A DNA stretch of 64,000 nucleotides from Lunularia cruciata (taxonomy: Eukaryota > Streptophyta > Marchantiopsida > Lunulariales > Lunulariaceae). The notes beneath the pieces are model-generated. The model was not told the DNA's origin, ran no database searches, and saw only the letters and a list, made by a program, of their open reading frames with translations. Positions 20,735 to 31,023 of this stretch are shown here, in pieces (the first letter of the stretch is position 1; the number at the start of each line of letters is the position of its first letter). Location of the stretch: assembly GCA_948567375.1 (NCBI GenBank), contig OX419758.1, positions 44,397,001 to 44,461,000 of the forward strand, written 5' to 3'. The position numbers were made by a program, and so were the translations under genes.

Positions 20735-23702
20735 TGTGGTGCCCACATTTTTGTTTGTTTGTTTGTTTTGTTAGCATTTTGAGAAAGAAGTGAGTAAGAA
20801 AGCCGAATTACAAAGAAAAGAATGGACGAGAGTGTCTTTGGAGTAAACCTGAAGAAGTCAACTTTGGGTTGGAAAATGGAAGTACTCAGAAGGGAGTACA
20901 AAGACACAATTATGAAGACAATCGTCTTTGGATTGGGCAACAAAGGCCAATACAAAGATAATCTAATAACCTCTCTATGTGGCAAGAAAGTACACTTCAA
21001 GAAATGGCGGAGGCAAAAGAAGCATGTCTTGACAATGACAAGACATTGATATGCAAAAGAAGAGGGAGTCAATTTTGAAATTGACTAAAGAATGACTGCA
21101 CTTTAGAGTAACATAAAATTGTGATTACATACGGGAAAATTGAATATGTCAAGTAAATATCCCGTTCCTTTGAGTAGTCATCCTGCAATGATGCGTGTCA
21201 AAAAGCTGATTGAGAGTGGAATTTTCCAATGTCCCGAAGGGGTGAGGGTGTCGTGTCCAAGAGAGGGAATAGTCTCCTAGTGCCAAAGAATGAGAGAGTA
21301 AATCATGGCAAAGAAGGTCAAGAGCGCCCTTGCAGTGAGGAGCTTTGTGATTTGGAGGTTAGATGTTGTAGCAAGGATCAAAGTCTTGAATAGACTTTGT
21401 ATTACCTTTTTAGCATGGAACTGGACTTTTAATTTCCCAAGAGTCATGGTAGACATAGCTGGCAATAATTGTGAGGACGGTCTTGAAGTCAAGGGGAAGA
21501 GAGGAAATCTAGCTTGATGGACTGAGTCAGATTGGAGGCTAGTGTTGGAGAAAGAAGCAGGATAGCCAACGGGGATCACCTTCTATTGGGAGTGTGAGGC
21601 TGCAGAAGAGACTGTGGAAATTTGAAATTCCTTCTTTGCTCAACGTACAACTAATGGTTACAAGGTGGAGTCCTATTGAGACCCAATTAAGTAGAGCATC
21701 ATAGGAGCAATAATGGCAATGTTCAAACCCAAATGAACAACATATGTGAACATGCAGCAGTTGGAGATGTGGCCAAAGACAAAGAGACCTTTGGAGGAAT
21801 ACAATATTTGGCGTAGGTTGTAAAGCCATTGTTGGAGCTGTTGAAAGAGCAACAAAAGGTAATTTTGCAGTCTAGGATGAAGGAAAGGAACGACTTGCAG
21901 GTGGTGAAGTATCTGCTTACAAAAGTGAGGGGACTGCAAGAACAAGTAACCTAAAGAGAAGATGAAGAGTTTTGGGTGGGTACAGTCTTGAAGAAGAAGA
22001 CTTTCAAGAAGTTGCAAGAGAGTTTTGAGTCAAGAGGGAGAGAAATGCAGTGTCAAGCCAAGAGTTGAAGGTGTAGATGATGTTGCTGACCAAGATGAAA
22101 GAAGAAGTCAATGAAGTGTGCATTGAGAGTATCCATGTGAAAGCAATGGCAATAGTGATGGAGCAGGAGTTTCACAGCTTGCGGAAGAGTGCAGCTAGGA
22201 AGGATCAGGCATGGCAGAGAGAGTTGGCGATCTGACATCAAGAAGAGGAAAGGTTGAGAGAGTTGGTATGAAGTACTGAGTAGCAGAGTTCTCAGTATGT
22301 GGAGGAGAAGAAGATGCTTGCTCTTGAGTACAAAGACAAGTTGTGGATGTATCGGGAAGAGTTGAAGGCATATTGATCTTGAGGGTATACATCGGAATTT
22401 GTAGGAGAAGTTGTGGGAAAATTGAGAGTTATGCTGTGCATTGAGGCGGAAGGAAGATTGGAAGAATTGAGACTACACAAGTTAAAGTTACTTGTGTAAG
22501 AAACTCAAAAGAGGAGAGCCAAGGATATTGATATGAACACTCTACTAATCCAATTGAGGGAGCAAGTTGATAGAAAGATGTTGGAAGTAGGAGACAACAT
22601 CAGTCTCATATTAGATTTAGTGAACTCAGAGTAAGAAAGAATTAGGAGTAGTGTGAAGGAGGAGAAGAAGTCAGATGTTGTAGAAGTAGGAGTGCAAGTA
22701 TCTTTGGACTTGTCATTTGAGACATTAGAGAAGATTGAGTCAAGAGATAAAGAGATAGCAAGGTTACCCATGACCTCAATTGTAGTTCCTAGTGAAGAAG
22801 TAGTATAAATAGTGAAGGATTTGGTAGAATCAGATATACCTAAAGAAGGAGAAGTGGTAGGAAGATCATTAGGTTTAGAAGCCATGAAGTGATTGACATT
22901 GGATCAGAGTAGTAACAATTTTGAGATTTGAAGAGGCATATATGAAGAGGTGCATTGTCATTTTGGATCTACAGGTTAGAAAAGTTGTTCTAGAAGGGTA
23001 TAGTTGTTAGTAATTGTAGATTGCTTTAGTATTTAAGGGGAGCATTTGCAGTGATGTGTTGTTCAGTATTCATATTTCTGAAGATAGATATAGCAAAGTG
23101 TTGATTTCAATGCTCGTCACTTAATTCTGAGTATCAACTTTGTGTGTGTACTTGTGAGTGTGTGGAGAATTTTGAAGTGCAATTTAGAGTGCATGTTGGA
23201 TGTTGGATTCCGTAGTCTTGATCTTCATTTTGTGTGTTTGATCTTGAATGAAGTGCAATTGGAGCAATGCCTTGATAGATCTAAGAGGAGTTGTAGTGTT
23301 GGTAGTATTTTGCAGTTGTGAGTGGAGCACAATGTTAATGTGAAGCAATTTTCATCAAGGAAGTTGTGCCTTCAATGGAGAGGTGGAACACAATTCTAAG
23401 GTGGAGTCATTTTGCGGTGAAGTGCCGTCTTTGGGGGAATCTGAATCATCACAATCAAGATTTTTTTGGACAGAATTTGCTATGTTGTGATTATGGGTGT
23501 GTGAATTCATGACAAGTTGTCAAGATTGTGAGCTTGTTACTCTCTTCTAGGTGTAGTTTCTACCTAAGAAATTAAAAAACAACCCAAGAAGAACAACTTG
23601 TTACTTTTTGACTTCATATTTGACCAATTCTGAATGTATCTTTGTGGGAACAAACTTTACTTACCTGATTACCACAAAAGTGATATTTGCCGGGTTGTCA
23701 CA
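20735..23702 (+). repeat. Family B1 LTR with internal deletion
   Basis: Starts TGTGGTGCCCAC and ends GGGTTGTCACA. At 2968 bp it lacks about 770 bp compared with 58115-61841; the deletion falls at about 21757, inside the U3 gene. The flanks do not show a target duplication (TTAGT on the left, GAGGA on the right), and they belong to different elements (C2 and A2). This suggests recombination between two B copies rather than a simple insertion. A GTTT run follows the start at 20755-20775. Confidence 0.85.
21146..22912 (+). pseudogene. U3 gene copy, internally deleted
   Basis: Begins MSSKYPVPLSSHP and ends with the shared VIDIGSE tail. Blocks RRLDVVARIKVLNR (here WRLDVVARIKVLNR) and FLAW are intact. 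The deletion at about 21757 removes the second half of the conserved domain and the acidic linker, joining it directly to the coiled-coil half. Several TGA and TAG codons replace Trp and Arg or Gln codons of the other copies. Not functional. Confidence 0.65.
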
Positions 23703-25384
23703 GAGGATGAATCTGAATTGGATTCAGATGTGTATCCCTTGTGTGCTATGGATTTTGCACCTAAGGCAAAGGTTTTGAAGGACCTAAATAAATCACCATT
23801 GACACTTGAGAAGGTAGAGAAAAGGTTAGCTACCCTCAAGTACGGCCTAAATGTTATCAAGGATGAGAATGTGAGATTTGAGGAGATTTTTAGCAAGTTC
23901 ATCCATGTGTTTGCTTTCAGTTACAAGGATTTGAACGAAGTTACCTTGGAGGAGCACAAGATAGAGGTGGAATCACATGCAAGACCAATCTACCAAAAGC
24001 AATGTTGCATCAGCCCACCAATCTCTTTGGTTGTAAAGGAAGAGATTGATAAGCTCAAGGAGGCTAGATTTATCTTTGAGGTGGAGAATTCAGAATGGGT
24101 GTCTCCAATTGTCATTGTGAAGAAAAAGAATGGCAAGCTTTGAGTGTGTATGGATTACAAGAAGCTCAATGTTATTACCAAGAAGGACTATTACCCATTA
24201 CCATTCATTGATGAGATCTTGGAGGAGGTTGCAGGTCATGAGAGGTATAGTTTTGGATATGGTTATAGTGGATATAACCAAATCAAGATTGCACTAGAGC
24301 ATCAACAACTCACCACATTCACCACACGTTGGAGAACTTATGCTTTCAAGGTCATGCCTTTTAAGCTTTGCAATGCTCTAGCCACATTCCAACAGTTCAT
24401 GAACAAGGTAATTGAACCTTTCATTGGGAAATTTGTTAGAGACTTCATTGATGACTTTTGTGTATATGGGAGTAAGGATGAGCAATTTGAGCACCTAATC
24501 AAGGCCTTGCAATGCTTGGATGAGGCAAATGCATCACTCAACCCAAAGAAGTGCATTTTTGAATGTGAAGAAGGTCTACTGTTGGGGCACATCATCTCCA
24601 AGGATGGAATAATAGTTGATCCTGAAAAGGTGAGGAAAATCTCAGACTTTCCATTCCCTTCAAGCTTGACAAAGTTAAGCCAATTCTTGGGGATGGTTGG
24701 TTACTATAGGAGGTTCATCTTCTCATTTTCCAATAAGGTTTATGCATTGACCATCTATATGAAGAAGGGTGTAGATTACATGGTGATTTTAGAAGATAAG
24801 GAGGCTCTCAAAGTTTTTGAGGAGCTCAAGCAATCCTTTGTTGTAGCTCCAATTCTTGCTAACCTGACTGGAGTAAGCCTTTCATCCTCTACACTTATGC
24901 TTCTAATGTAGCTATAGGATGCACTCTTAGTCAATTAGACCAAGATGTGCATGATCATCTAGTAGCTTTTGCTAGTAGGCAGATGGTTTCAGCAAAGAAG
25001 AACTACTCTGTCATGGAGAGAGACGGGTTGACATTGATCTTTGGTCTCAAGAAGTTTAGACACTACTTGATTGGAGAGAAAGCCACTATTGTCACAGATT
25101 ACAAGGCTTTGAAGTACATCTTCAACAACCCTAATATGGAAAGCAGACTAGCAAGGTGGATGATAATCTTGTGTGAGTATGACTACACTATTGAGGATAG
25201 GCTAGGAAAGAAACATGCAAATGAAGATTTTCTCTCTAGGGCCTATGATCATGATGGAGATGAACTAGTGGATGATTCCTTCCTAAATGAGGAGCTCATG
25301 ACAATCTCAATCACTCAAGAGGTTCCAATGGAGTACAAGGAGATTGTGGATTTTGTGACAAGAGGTAACTATCTAGAAGGGATG
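23703..25384 (+). pseudogene. Family A RT and RNase H (A2, first part)
   Basis: The reading frame starts just after the B1 LTR, downstream of the protease. It contains EEHKIEVESHARPIYQKQ, SEWVSPIVIVKKKNGKL, then GYSGYNQIKIALEHQQLTTF and RDFIDDFCVYGSKDEQFEHL near 24450. The RNase H part follows a shift (MHDHLVAFASRQMVSAKKN; VTDYKALKYIFNNPN). The copy is close to A3 (42152-43880), with fewer breaks: one TGA at 24142 and a shift near 24910. The frame stops at 25384, where a B2 solo LTR is inserted, and continues at 29115. Confidence 0.85.
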
Positions 25385-25798
25385 TGTGGTGCCCACATTT
25401 TTTGTTTCTTTTCAAAATAAAGGAGAAGAAGTGTATAGAGAAGTCAGATTGCGCCTGTATGGCCGAAGAAGGCAAAGAAAATTGTCTTTGGGATGAAACC
25501 CAAAGTAAAGTGACTTCGGATCATAAGGCAAAGTACTCGGAAATGCCTTGTCAGCATACAATATGAAGTAAATTGTCTTTGGATCAGGGGGAGCTCAACC
25601 CGAGGCAAAGATAGTCTAACAACCTTTTGTCGGGGCGAGAAATTCAAGAAGGGGCCATTTCAAAACTGGCGGCTCATACGCGCAAAGGTTGATTGACAGT
25701 GATAGGTGCATGCCGGAGGTGTGATTTCTCAGTAGAAACTCAAAGTGACGGAAGACAAAGAAGTGCAACTCTATAAAAATTGAAACTGCAACAACAAA

Positions 25799-28322
25799 AT
25801 GTTGAGCAATTTTCCTTCGCCGTTGAGGAGTCGTCTTGCAGGTGATCGGGGAAAGGGAAATAAAGTTGTACTCGGGTTAGTGCGCAAGGGAGAAGTCGCG
25901 AGAGAGAAATCGAGAGACAGTAAGAAAGCAGAAGAGATGGGAGGAGGGAAGAAAAACTTTGAATTTGCAATGAGAAATCATGCAATTTGGAGATTAGATG
26001 TAGTAGCGAGGATTGAAGTCTTGAGCCAACTTTGGATCACCTTTCTGGCATGGAACTGGAACGTAAGTTTTCCAGGATTCATGACAGAAATCATTGAGAG
26101 TAAGTGTCTCGATGGTCCCAAGGAAGAAGGGAAGAGAGGAAATCCGGCTCGCTGGACAGAGTCGGATTAGAGACTCGTACTCGAGAAGGAGGCGGGTTCA
26201 AAGCAGGGAGCCATGTTCTTGTGGAAAGGAGAGATAGCCCAAGAAACACAAGAGGTGAGAGATGCCTTCTTGTCGAAGAGAACAAAGAATGGGTACAAGG
26301 TAGAAAGTTACAAAGATCCTGTCAAGAGAGGAATTGTGAGTGCTTTGATGGCAATCCTGAAGCCGGAGAGAACAACTTATGTGATGAAACACCAAGCGGT
26401 GTTCTTTCACAAATTGTTTGCAGGAGAATCAATTAATTGGGTAAGGTGTTTTCATGGGAGAACGAGGCAGATGGTGTGGAATCTGCGGGATAAGTTGCCT
26501 CCACACTACATCGTGCCATTTGCAGCACATTTCTACCTCGGGTTGAATTTGCTCAATTTGGCGGAGTGCAATAGAATGGTGTCTCATTTCCATCCTGACT
26601 TGAGAAGAGAAGTCAATGCGGAGGAGCAGCAATACATTCTCCAAATCTGGAGCACGGATGACTACTACGCGAAGACAGGGAAAAACGTGGAGGTCGTGGT
26701 AAGTACCCCCAACAAAGAAGAGAACTCGGCATGCAGAAGCCGAAGAAAACAAGAAACCTCGGAAGATGCAGAAAAATAACCCGAGGGGAGGAATGGTGGT
26801 GATTGAGTCAGAAGATGAAGACTCAAAAAGCGAGGCCGAGCTCAAAACGGAGGACTCGGAACGTGAGGAGGAACCTGAGCTGACATTGCAGAGCGGAGAT
26901 ACTAGCAGTGACAGTGAAGACAGTGGAGAAATGACCTTGGCACCAATGGCTGAAGAATACAAGAAGAAGTGCAAGCCAAAGTAGAAGCCGAAGACAATGC
27001 GGCGCTGGAAGACGAAGTACCGGTGCTCGAGGAGAAGAAGATCGCAGTATAGCGAGGAGTTTGCTTGAGACGTAAGGTGAAGTGTGAGGCGGGGCCGAGT
27101 AAAGTGAAGGAAGAGGCGGAAGATAGCACGGGTAGTGAGGCATCAATCCCGATACAAAGACTTCAGAGAAGAAGGCGCATATCAGGAGAACATGAGGAGA
27201 AACAAGAAATTACTCCATGGGAGGAAGAAGTTGCCAGTGAGGGAGTAGAGTATCTGCGAGAGGTAGTGTGCCCGCTGTTGGTGAAGTTGGAGCAGAAGAA
27301 GAAGGAGATGCAATCGACTTGTCCAGAAGTAAAGACTGTATTGCAGGTCGTAGCAAGATTAGAAGAGGAGAACTTGGAGTTGAAGAGGAGTATAACCCGA
27401 GGTGAGAAGGAGAGAGAAGTACTACGAGCGGAAGCAGTAGAGAGAAGTCAGGTAATCAAAGACCTGAAGAGAGAAGTGAGCTATCGAGAGGATCTTGCAA
27501 GGAAGAGTGACATCGCAAGGGAGAGACAGGTAGCGGAGCACAAAATCTTGAAGCAACAGTTTGCTGATTCAAGAGTAGAGCTTATCCATGCTATGGCGAG
27601 GGTAGCATCAAAGGAACAAGAGCTCGATCGAGTGATGGAGAGTAGGGAGGAGAAGAAGCAACTCTGGCAAAGAGAGTTGTCTTTGCGGTATAGAGAAGAA
27701 GAGAGATTACAAGAGTTACTTCGTAATCAAGAAGAGAAAGTTGTACAGAAAGAGAAAGAGAAGGAAGCGGTGAAGGCCGAGTTTGAGGAAGAGTTGGCGA
27801 TGTACAGAGAGGAATGGCTTGCAGATCGGGAACGAGAACGAAAGACAAGATTGGAGCCATTGAAGGAGATAGTCCTCAGAGTGAATGCAATGTTAAGTAC
27901 AGAAGCCAGCGTTCGAATTGAAGAAGCGCAACTGCATGAGTTGAAGTTGTTGGTGCAGGAGACGAGGCAAAGACAAGCGAAGGACACGGAGATAAGTAGA
28001 GGATAACATCTCAATTAGATTAGACTTAGTGAAAATAGAGTTAGAAAAGCTTCGGAAAGATGTTAAGGCAAAACCCGAAGTAGATAACATAGGAATCCAA
28101 ATGTCTTTGGAGTTGCCCTCAGAGACATTAGAGAAGAGTGGGTCGAAAGATGAAGAGTTAGATAGACTACCCACTAGTGCAATTTCAGATCAGGAAAGAG
28201 AATTGCTAGATCTGGTCGAAGGAGTAGGAGATGTGAAACCCAAGGAAAATGTAGTAGGAAGTAAGATTACTTCGGGTTCGGGTTTGAAGGCCGAGGAAGA
28301 AGTAGACATCGGATTGGATTAG
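25799..28322 (+). pseudogene. U3 gene, best-preserved B2 copy
   Basis: Unknown protein of about 840 codons. From MLSNFPSPLRSRL it has a basic B2-specific linker, MGGGKKNFEF, then the shared domain (WRLDVVARIEVLSQLWITF; GNPARWTESD; QAVFFHKLFAGESINWVRCF; PPHYIVPFAAHFYLGLNLL). An acidic stretch (SEREEEPELTLQSGD) and an open coiled coil of 313 codons (27065-28006) follow: LEEENLELKRSITRGEKE; LHELKLLVQETRQRQAKD. The C-terminal frame 28029-28322 ends EEEVDIGLD. Only a few breaks (TAG at 26168, shifts near 26770, 27000 and 28005) separate the blocks. The coiled coil suggests self-assembly or partner binding. I have no basis for a biochemical activity. Confidence 0.7.
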
Positions 28323-28437
28323 TAACCGATTTGAGATTTGAAGGGGCAGATATGAAGAGGTGCATTGTCATTTTGGATCTGTAGGTTAGAACAATTGTGG
28401 TAGAACGGTATAGTTGTTAGAACTGTCGATTGCTCAC

Positions 28438-28445
28438 TATTTAAG
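28438..28445 (+). promoter_or_regulatory. TATA-like box of family B LTR
   Basis: CTCACTATTTAAGAGTGG lies 676 bp before the LTR end. The same TATTTAA(G/A) site stands at 37489, 56467 and 61164, each 674-677 bp before its LTR end. It is the likely promoter of the element and puts the U3/R border about 640 bp before the LTR end. Confidence 0.6.
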
Positions 28446-29114
28446 AGTGGCATTCGCAGGAAATTGTTGTTCAGTGCTCATTATTTTTGAGAATAGATAA
28501 AGCAAAGTGCTGTGAAGCAGTGCTTGTCGCTTGAGCTTGATTCCGAGTATCAACTTTGTGATTATGTTTGTGAATGTTTGGAGAAATTTGAAGTGCAAGT
28601 CAGAGTGTTTGTTGGATGTTGGATTCCACTGCCTTGATCTCATTTTGTGTGTTTGATCCTGAGTGAAGGGCAATCAAAGCAATGCCTTGACAGATCTGAG
28701 AGGAATTGTAGTGTTGGTAGTATTTTGCATTTGTGAGTGCAGTGTGAGGTTGATGTGAAGCAATTTTGATCGAGGAAGTTGTGCCTTCAGTGGAGGGGTG
28801 GAACACAATTCTGAGGCAAAGTCGTTTTGCAATGAAGTGCCGTTTTTGGGAGAGCTTGAATCATCACAATCAATATTGTTTGGAAAGATTTGATGGAGTT
28901 GTGATTATGGAGTGTTAATTTGTGACAAGACTGCAAGTCAGTGCTTGTTACTCTCTTTTGGGTGTGGTTTCTACCTGAGAGATTAAAGACACAACCAAGA
29001 AGAACTACATTGTTACTGTTTGCTTTGTATTTGGAAATTTCTGACTCGTATCTCTACGGGAACGAGCTTTACTTACTTGATTACCGCAAAAGTGATACTT
29101 GCCGGGTTGTCACA

Positions 29115-30360
29115 GGATGCATGCTAGAGAGAAGAAGGCCCTTGCAGCAAGATCTAGACCTTACACAATGATGGAAGATATTCTTTTTCACCAAGGAGCA
29201 TATGGTCTACTTCAAAGAGCAATGAGTAAGGAAGAGTCTATCCTACTCATAAAGGAGTTTCATGAAGGTTTAGTATGTGGAGGACACTTTGCATGAAAGG
29301 TGACTGTTTTCAAGATTCTAGATTAAGGTTACCATTTGAGAGGGATTTTCAAGGATTGTCTTGATTATGCAGAACTTGTCATGTTTGTCAAGCTTTTGCT
29401 AGAAAGTCTACATCCAGTCCACCACTTAGATCAATTCCATTGCTAGGACCTTTTTGAGAAGTGGAGAATTGATTTTGTAGGTCCTCTCAATAGAACCCCA
29501 AGGAACAATTGGTATATTGTGGTAGTTATTGATTATTTTACCAAGTGGTTTGAGGCTAGACCATTAAGGGACAAGAATGAAGATGAAGTTTGTACATTTT
29601 TTTATGAATGCATTATCACTAGGTTTGGATGCCCTTTGGAGTTGGTTTTTGATAGAGGAGAAGAGTTTACAAGAAGCATCACTACAGCCATGCTATGATA
29701 TTTCTGTATCACACATAAAGAAACAACATCCTATAAGCCAAATTCCAATGGCTTGGTAGAGAGAACCAATCAGACCTTGTGCATGATGTTGGCCAAAGAT
29801 GCAGAAATGGAGAGGGCTAAACATCATTGGGACAAGAGGATTCATGCGGTTTTGTGGGAGTATAAGACAACCATGAAGACTTCCATTGGATATTCTCTAT
29901 TTCAATTGGTATATGGTATTGAGTCTACCTTACCCATTCACTTTGATCTTCCTACCTTCCAAAGCATTCATAAGAGATTGAAGACAACACAAGGAGGTGA
30001 TGTAGAGATTGAAAGAAGGATCAACTCATGGAATTGGAAGAGGCAAGAGGAGTTGCTATGGTTTGAGTAGAGTAAGCCCAAAGGAAACAAAAGGAGAGAT
30101 ATGACAAGAGGCAAGGCAAGAAGAAGGTGGAGCCTTTCAAAGAAGGTGATTGGTGAATGTTATTTGATTCTATTCAATTCAAGAGAGTGCAAAAGAAGTT
30201 TTTGCCTAAGTACTTTGGACCTTTGATAGTGGAGAAGGTGTGGGGAAATTACATCTATGATCTCAAGGAGTTGGGAGGAAGACACTTTGATAGGATTAAC
30301 CATGATAAGTTGAAGATGTATTATAGAAGGTAGAGAGACCTTCACTTTGAGGACAAAGTG
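29115..30360 (+). pseudogene. Family A integrase (A2, second part)
   Basis: Continues the pol frame after the B2 LTR. The zinc region is degraded around 29270-29400 (HEGLVCGGHF, later CRTCHVCQAF in another frame). The DDE core has the first Asp in KWRIDFVGPLN, FTKWFEARPLRDKNEDEV, the second Asp in ELVFDRGEEF and Glu in NGLVERTNQTLCMML. A post-core segment (29753-30070) includes SIGYSLFQLVYGIESTLPIH. The C-terminal part (30150-30350) is shifted. Blocks and order fit Ty3/gypsy integrase of the Tat/Athila type. Confidence 0.8.
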
Positions 30361-30365
30361 AAAAC

Positions 30366-30381
30366 TTAGTCCGGGGGTAAA
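30366..30381 (+). promoter_or_regulatory. Family A polypurine tract region
   Basis: TTAGTCCGGGGGTAAA directly precedes the LTR start TGTAACACCC at 30382. A G-rich purine run next to the TG start is the expected plus-strand primer site. Confidence 0.65.
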
Positions 30382-31023
30382 TGTAACACCCATTTGTGCA
30401 TGTGTGTGGTATTGTGATATTTAGCTTGGTATTGCAAGTACTTGAGAGATATATTTATATAGAGATAAAGGATGGTTCTACATTAGTTATGATTAGCTAA
30501 AATTAGTCATAGCTAAGATAGAAGGAACCTTACTTTAGAGGAAGTGGAAAAGATGAGCACCACTATTTTTGATTCTAGTGTGTTGACTTGGTATTATTCC
30601 TAGATGTTTGGCTTTGAGGAAAGAGTTGAGAACTCTTGGGCCCACAAGCCTTTTTGTTTTGGATTCTTCTTTAGTCCAAGGATAGCCCATGTGAAGGAAT
30701 CCTTGACTTAGTGGTTGGGTCAAGGTAAGATCACATGCTATTCCTTTATACTTTATTTGAATTTTAGCCTAATAACTTGAGTTACTCTAGTAATTAGTAA
30801 CTTTGGTGTGTAACTATTTCACAAGTATATAAACTAGGGGTGAGGAGGTACTCATCATCCTTTCATTTGCAACTATCCCTCTCTCATTGAGTTCTCTAGT
30901 GAGCAATGTCTTGAGTCTTGGAGGAGTATGATGGAGTTGAGGTTCTTTGCTTTCTTGGTCCATGGTACGCTACCATAATAGCCATCAGAGGTTCATCTTG
31001 AGTGAAAGACAAGCCGGCTCATA
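30382..31023 (+). repeat. Family A 3' LTR (A2)
   Basis: A 642-bp LTR from TGTAACACCCATTTGTGCAT to GCCGGCTCATA; the last CACA is mutated to CATA or lost. It contains a TATA box (GTATATAAAC, 30826-30833) shared by all A LTRs. To the right is reversed family B gag, so A2 was inserted into a B element. The 5' LTR of A2 is gone. Confidence 0.85.

Larger units (their letters stand above)
25385..29114 (+). repeat. Solo LTR, family B2, TSD GGATG
   Basis: Spans TGTGGTGCCCACATTTTTTG to CCGGGTTGTCACA, 3730 bp. GGATG stands on both sides (25380-25384 and 29115-29119). The uninterrupted family A sequence at 43801-43815 has GGGATGCATGCT once at this point, which proves the insertion. No PBS or internal region is present. 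This is the best preserved B LTR for reading frames. Confidence 0.95.

Noticed and set aside
20745-20775. GTTT run as a meaningful microsatellite
   Set aside because: It is a short slippage expansion of the TTTTTTGTTT start of the B1 LTR.
27065-28006. The U3 protein as an envelope-like protein
   Set aside because: No signal peptide, no clear membrane segment and no Cys-rich ectodomain; the long half is a charged coiled coil.
27591-28174. Long open frames opposite the coiled-coil genes (also 15892-16221, 50515-51067, 55437-55922)
   Set aside because: They are antisense shadows of Glu/Lys-rich coding sequence, giving Ser/Leu/Phe-rich products without conserved blocks.
25385-29114. The 3.7-kb B units as independent genes or non-LTR mobile elements
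   Set aside because: In the long B element the same unit is bounded by a tRNA-Asp PBS on one side and follows a PPT on the other, so it is an LTR.
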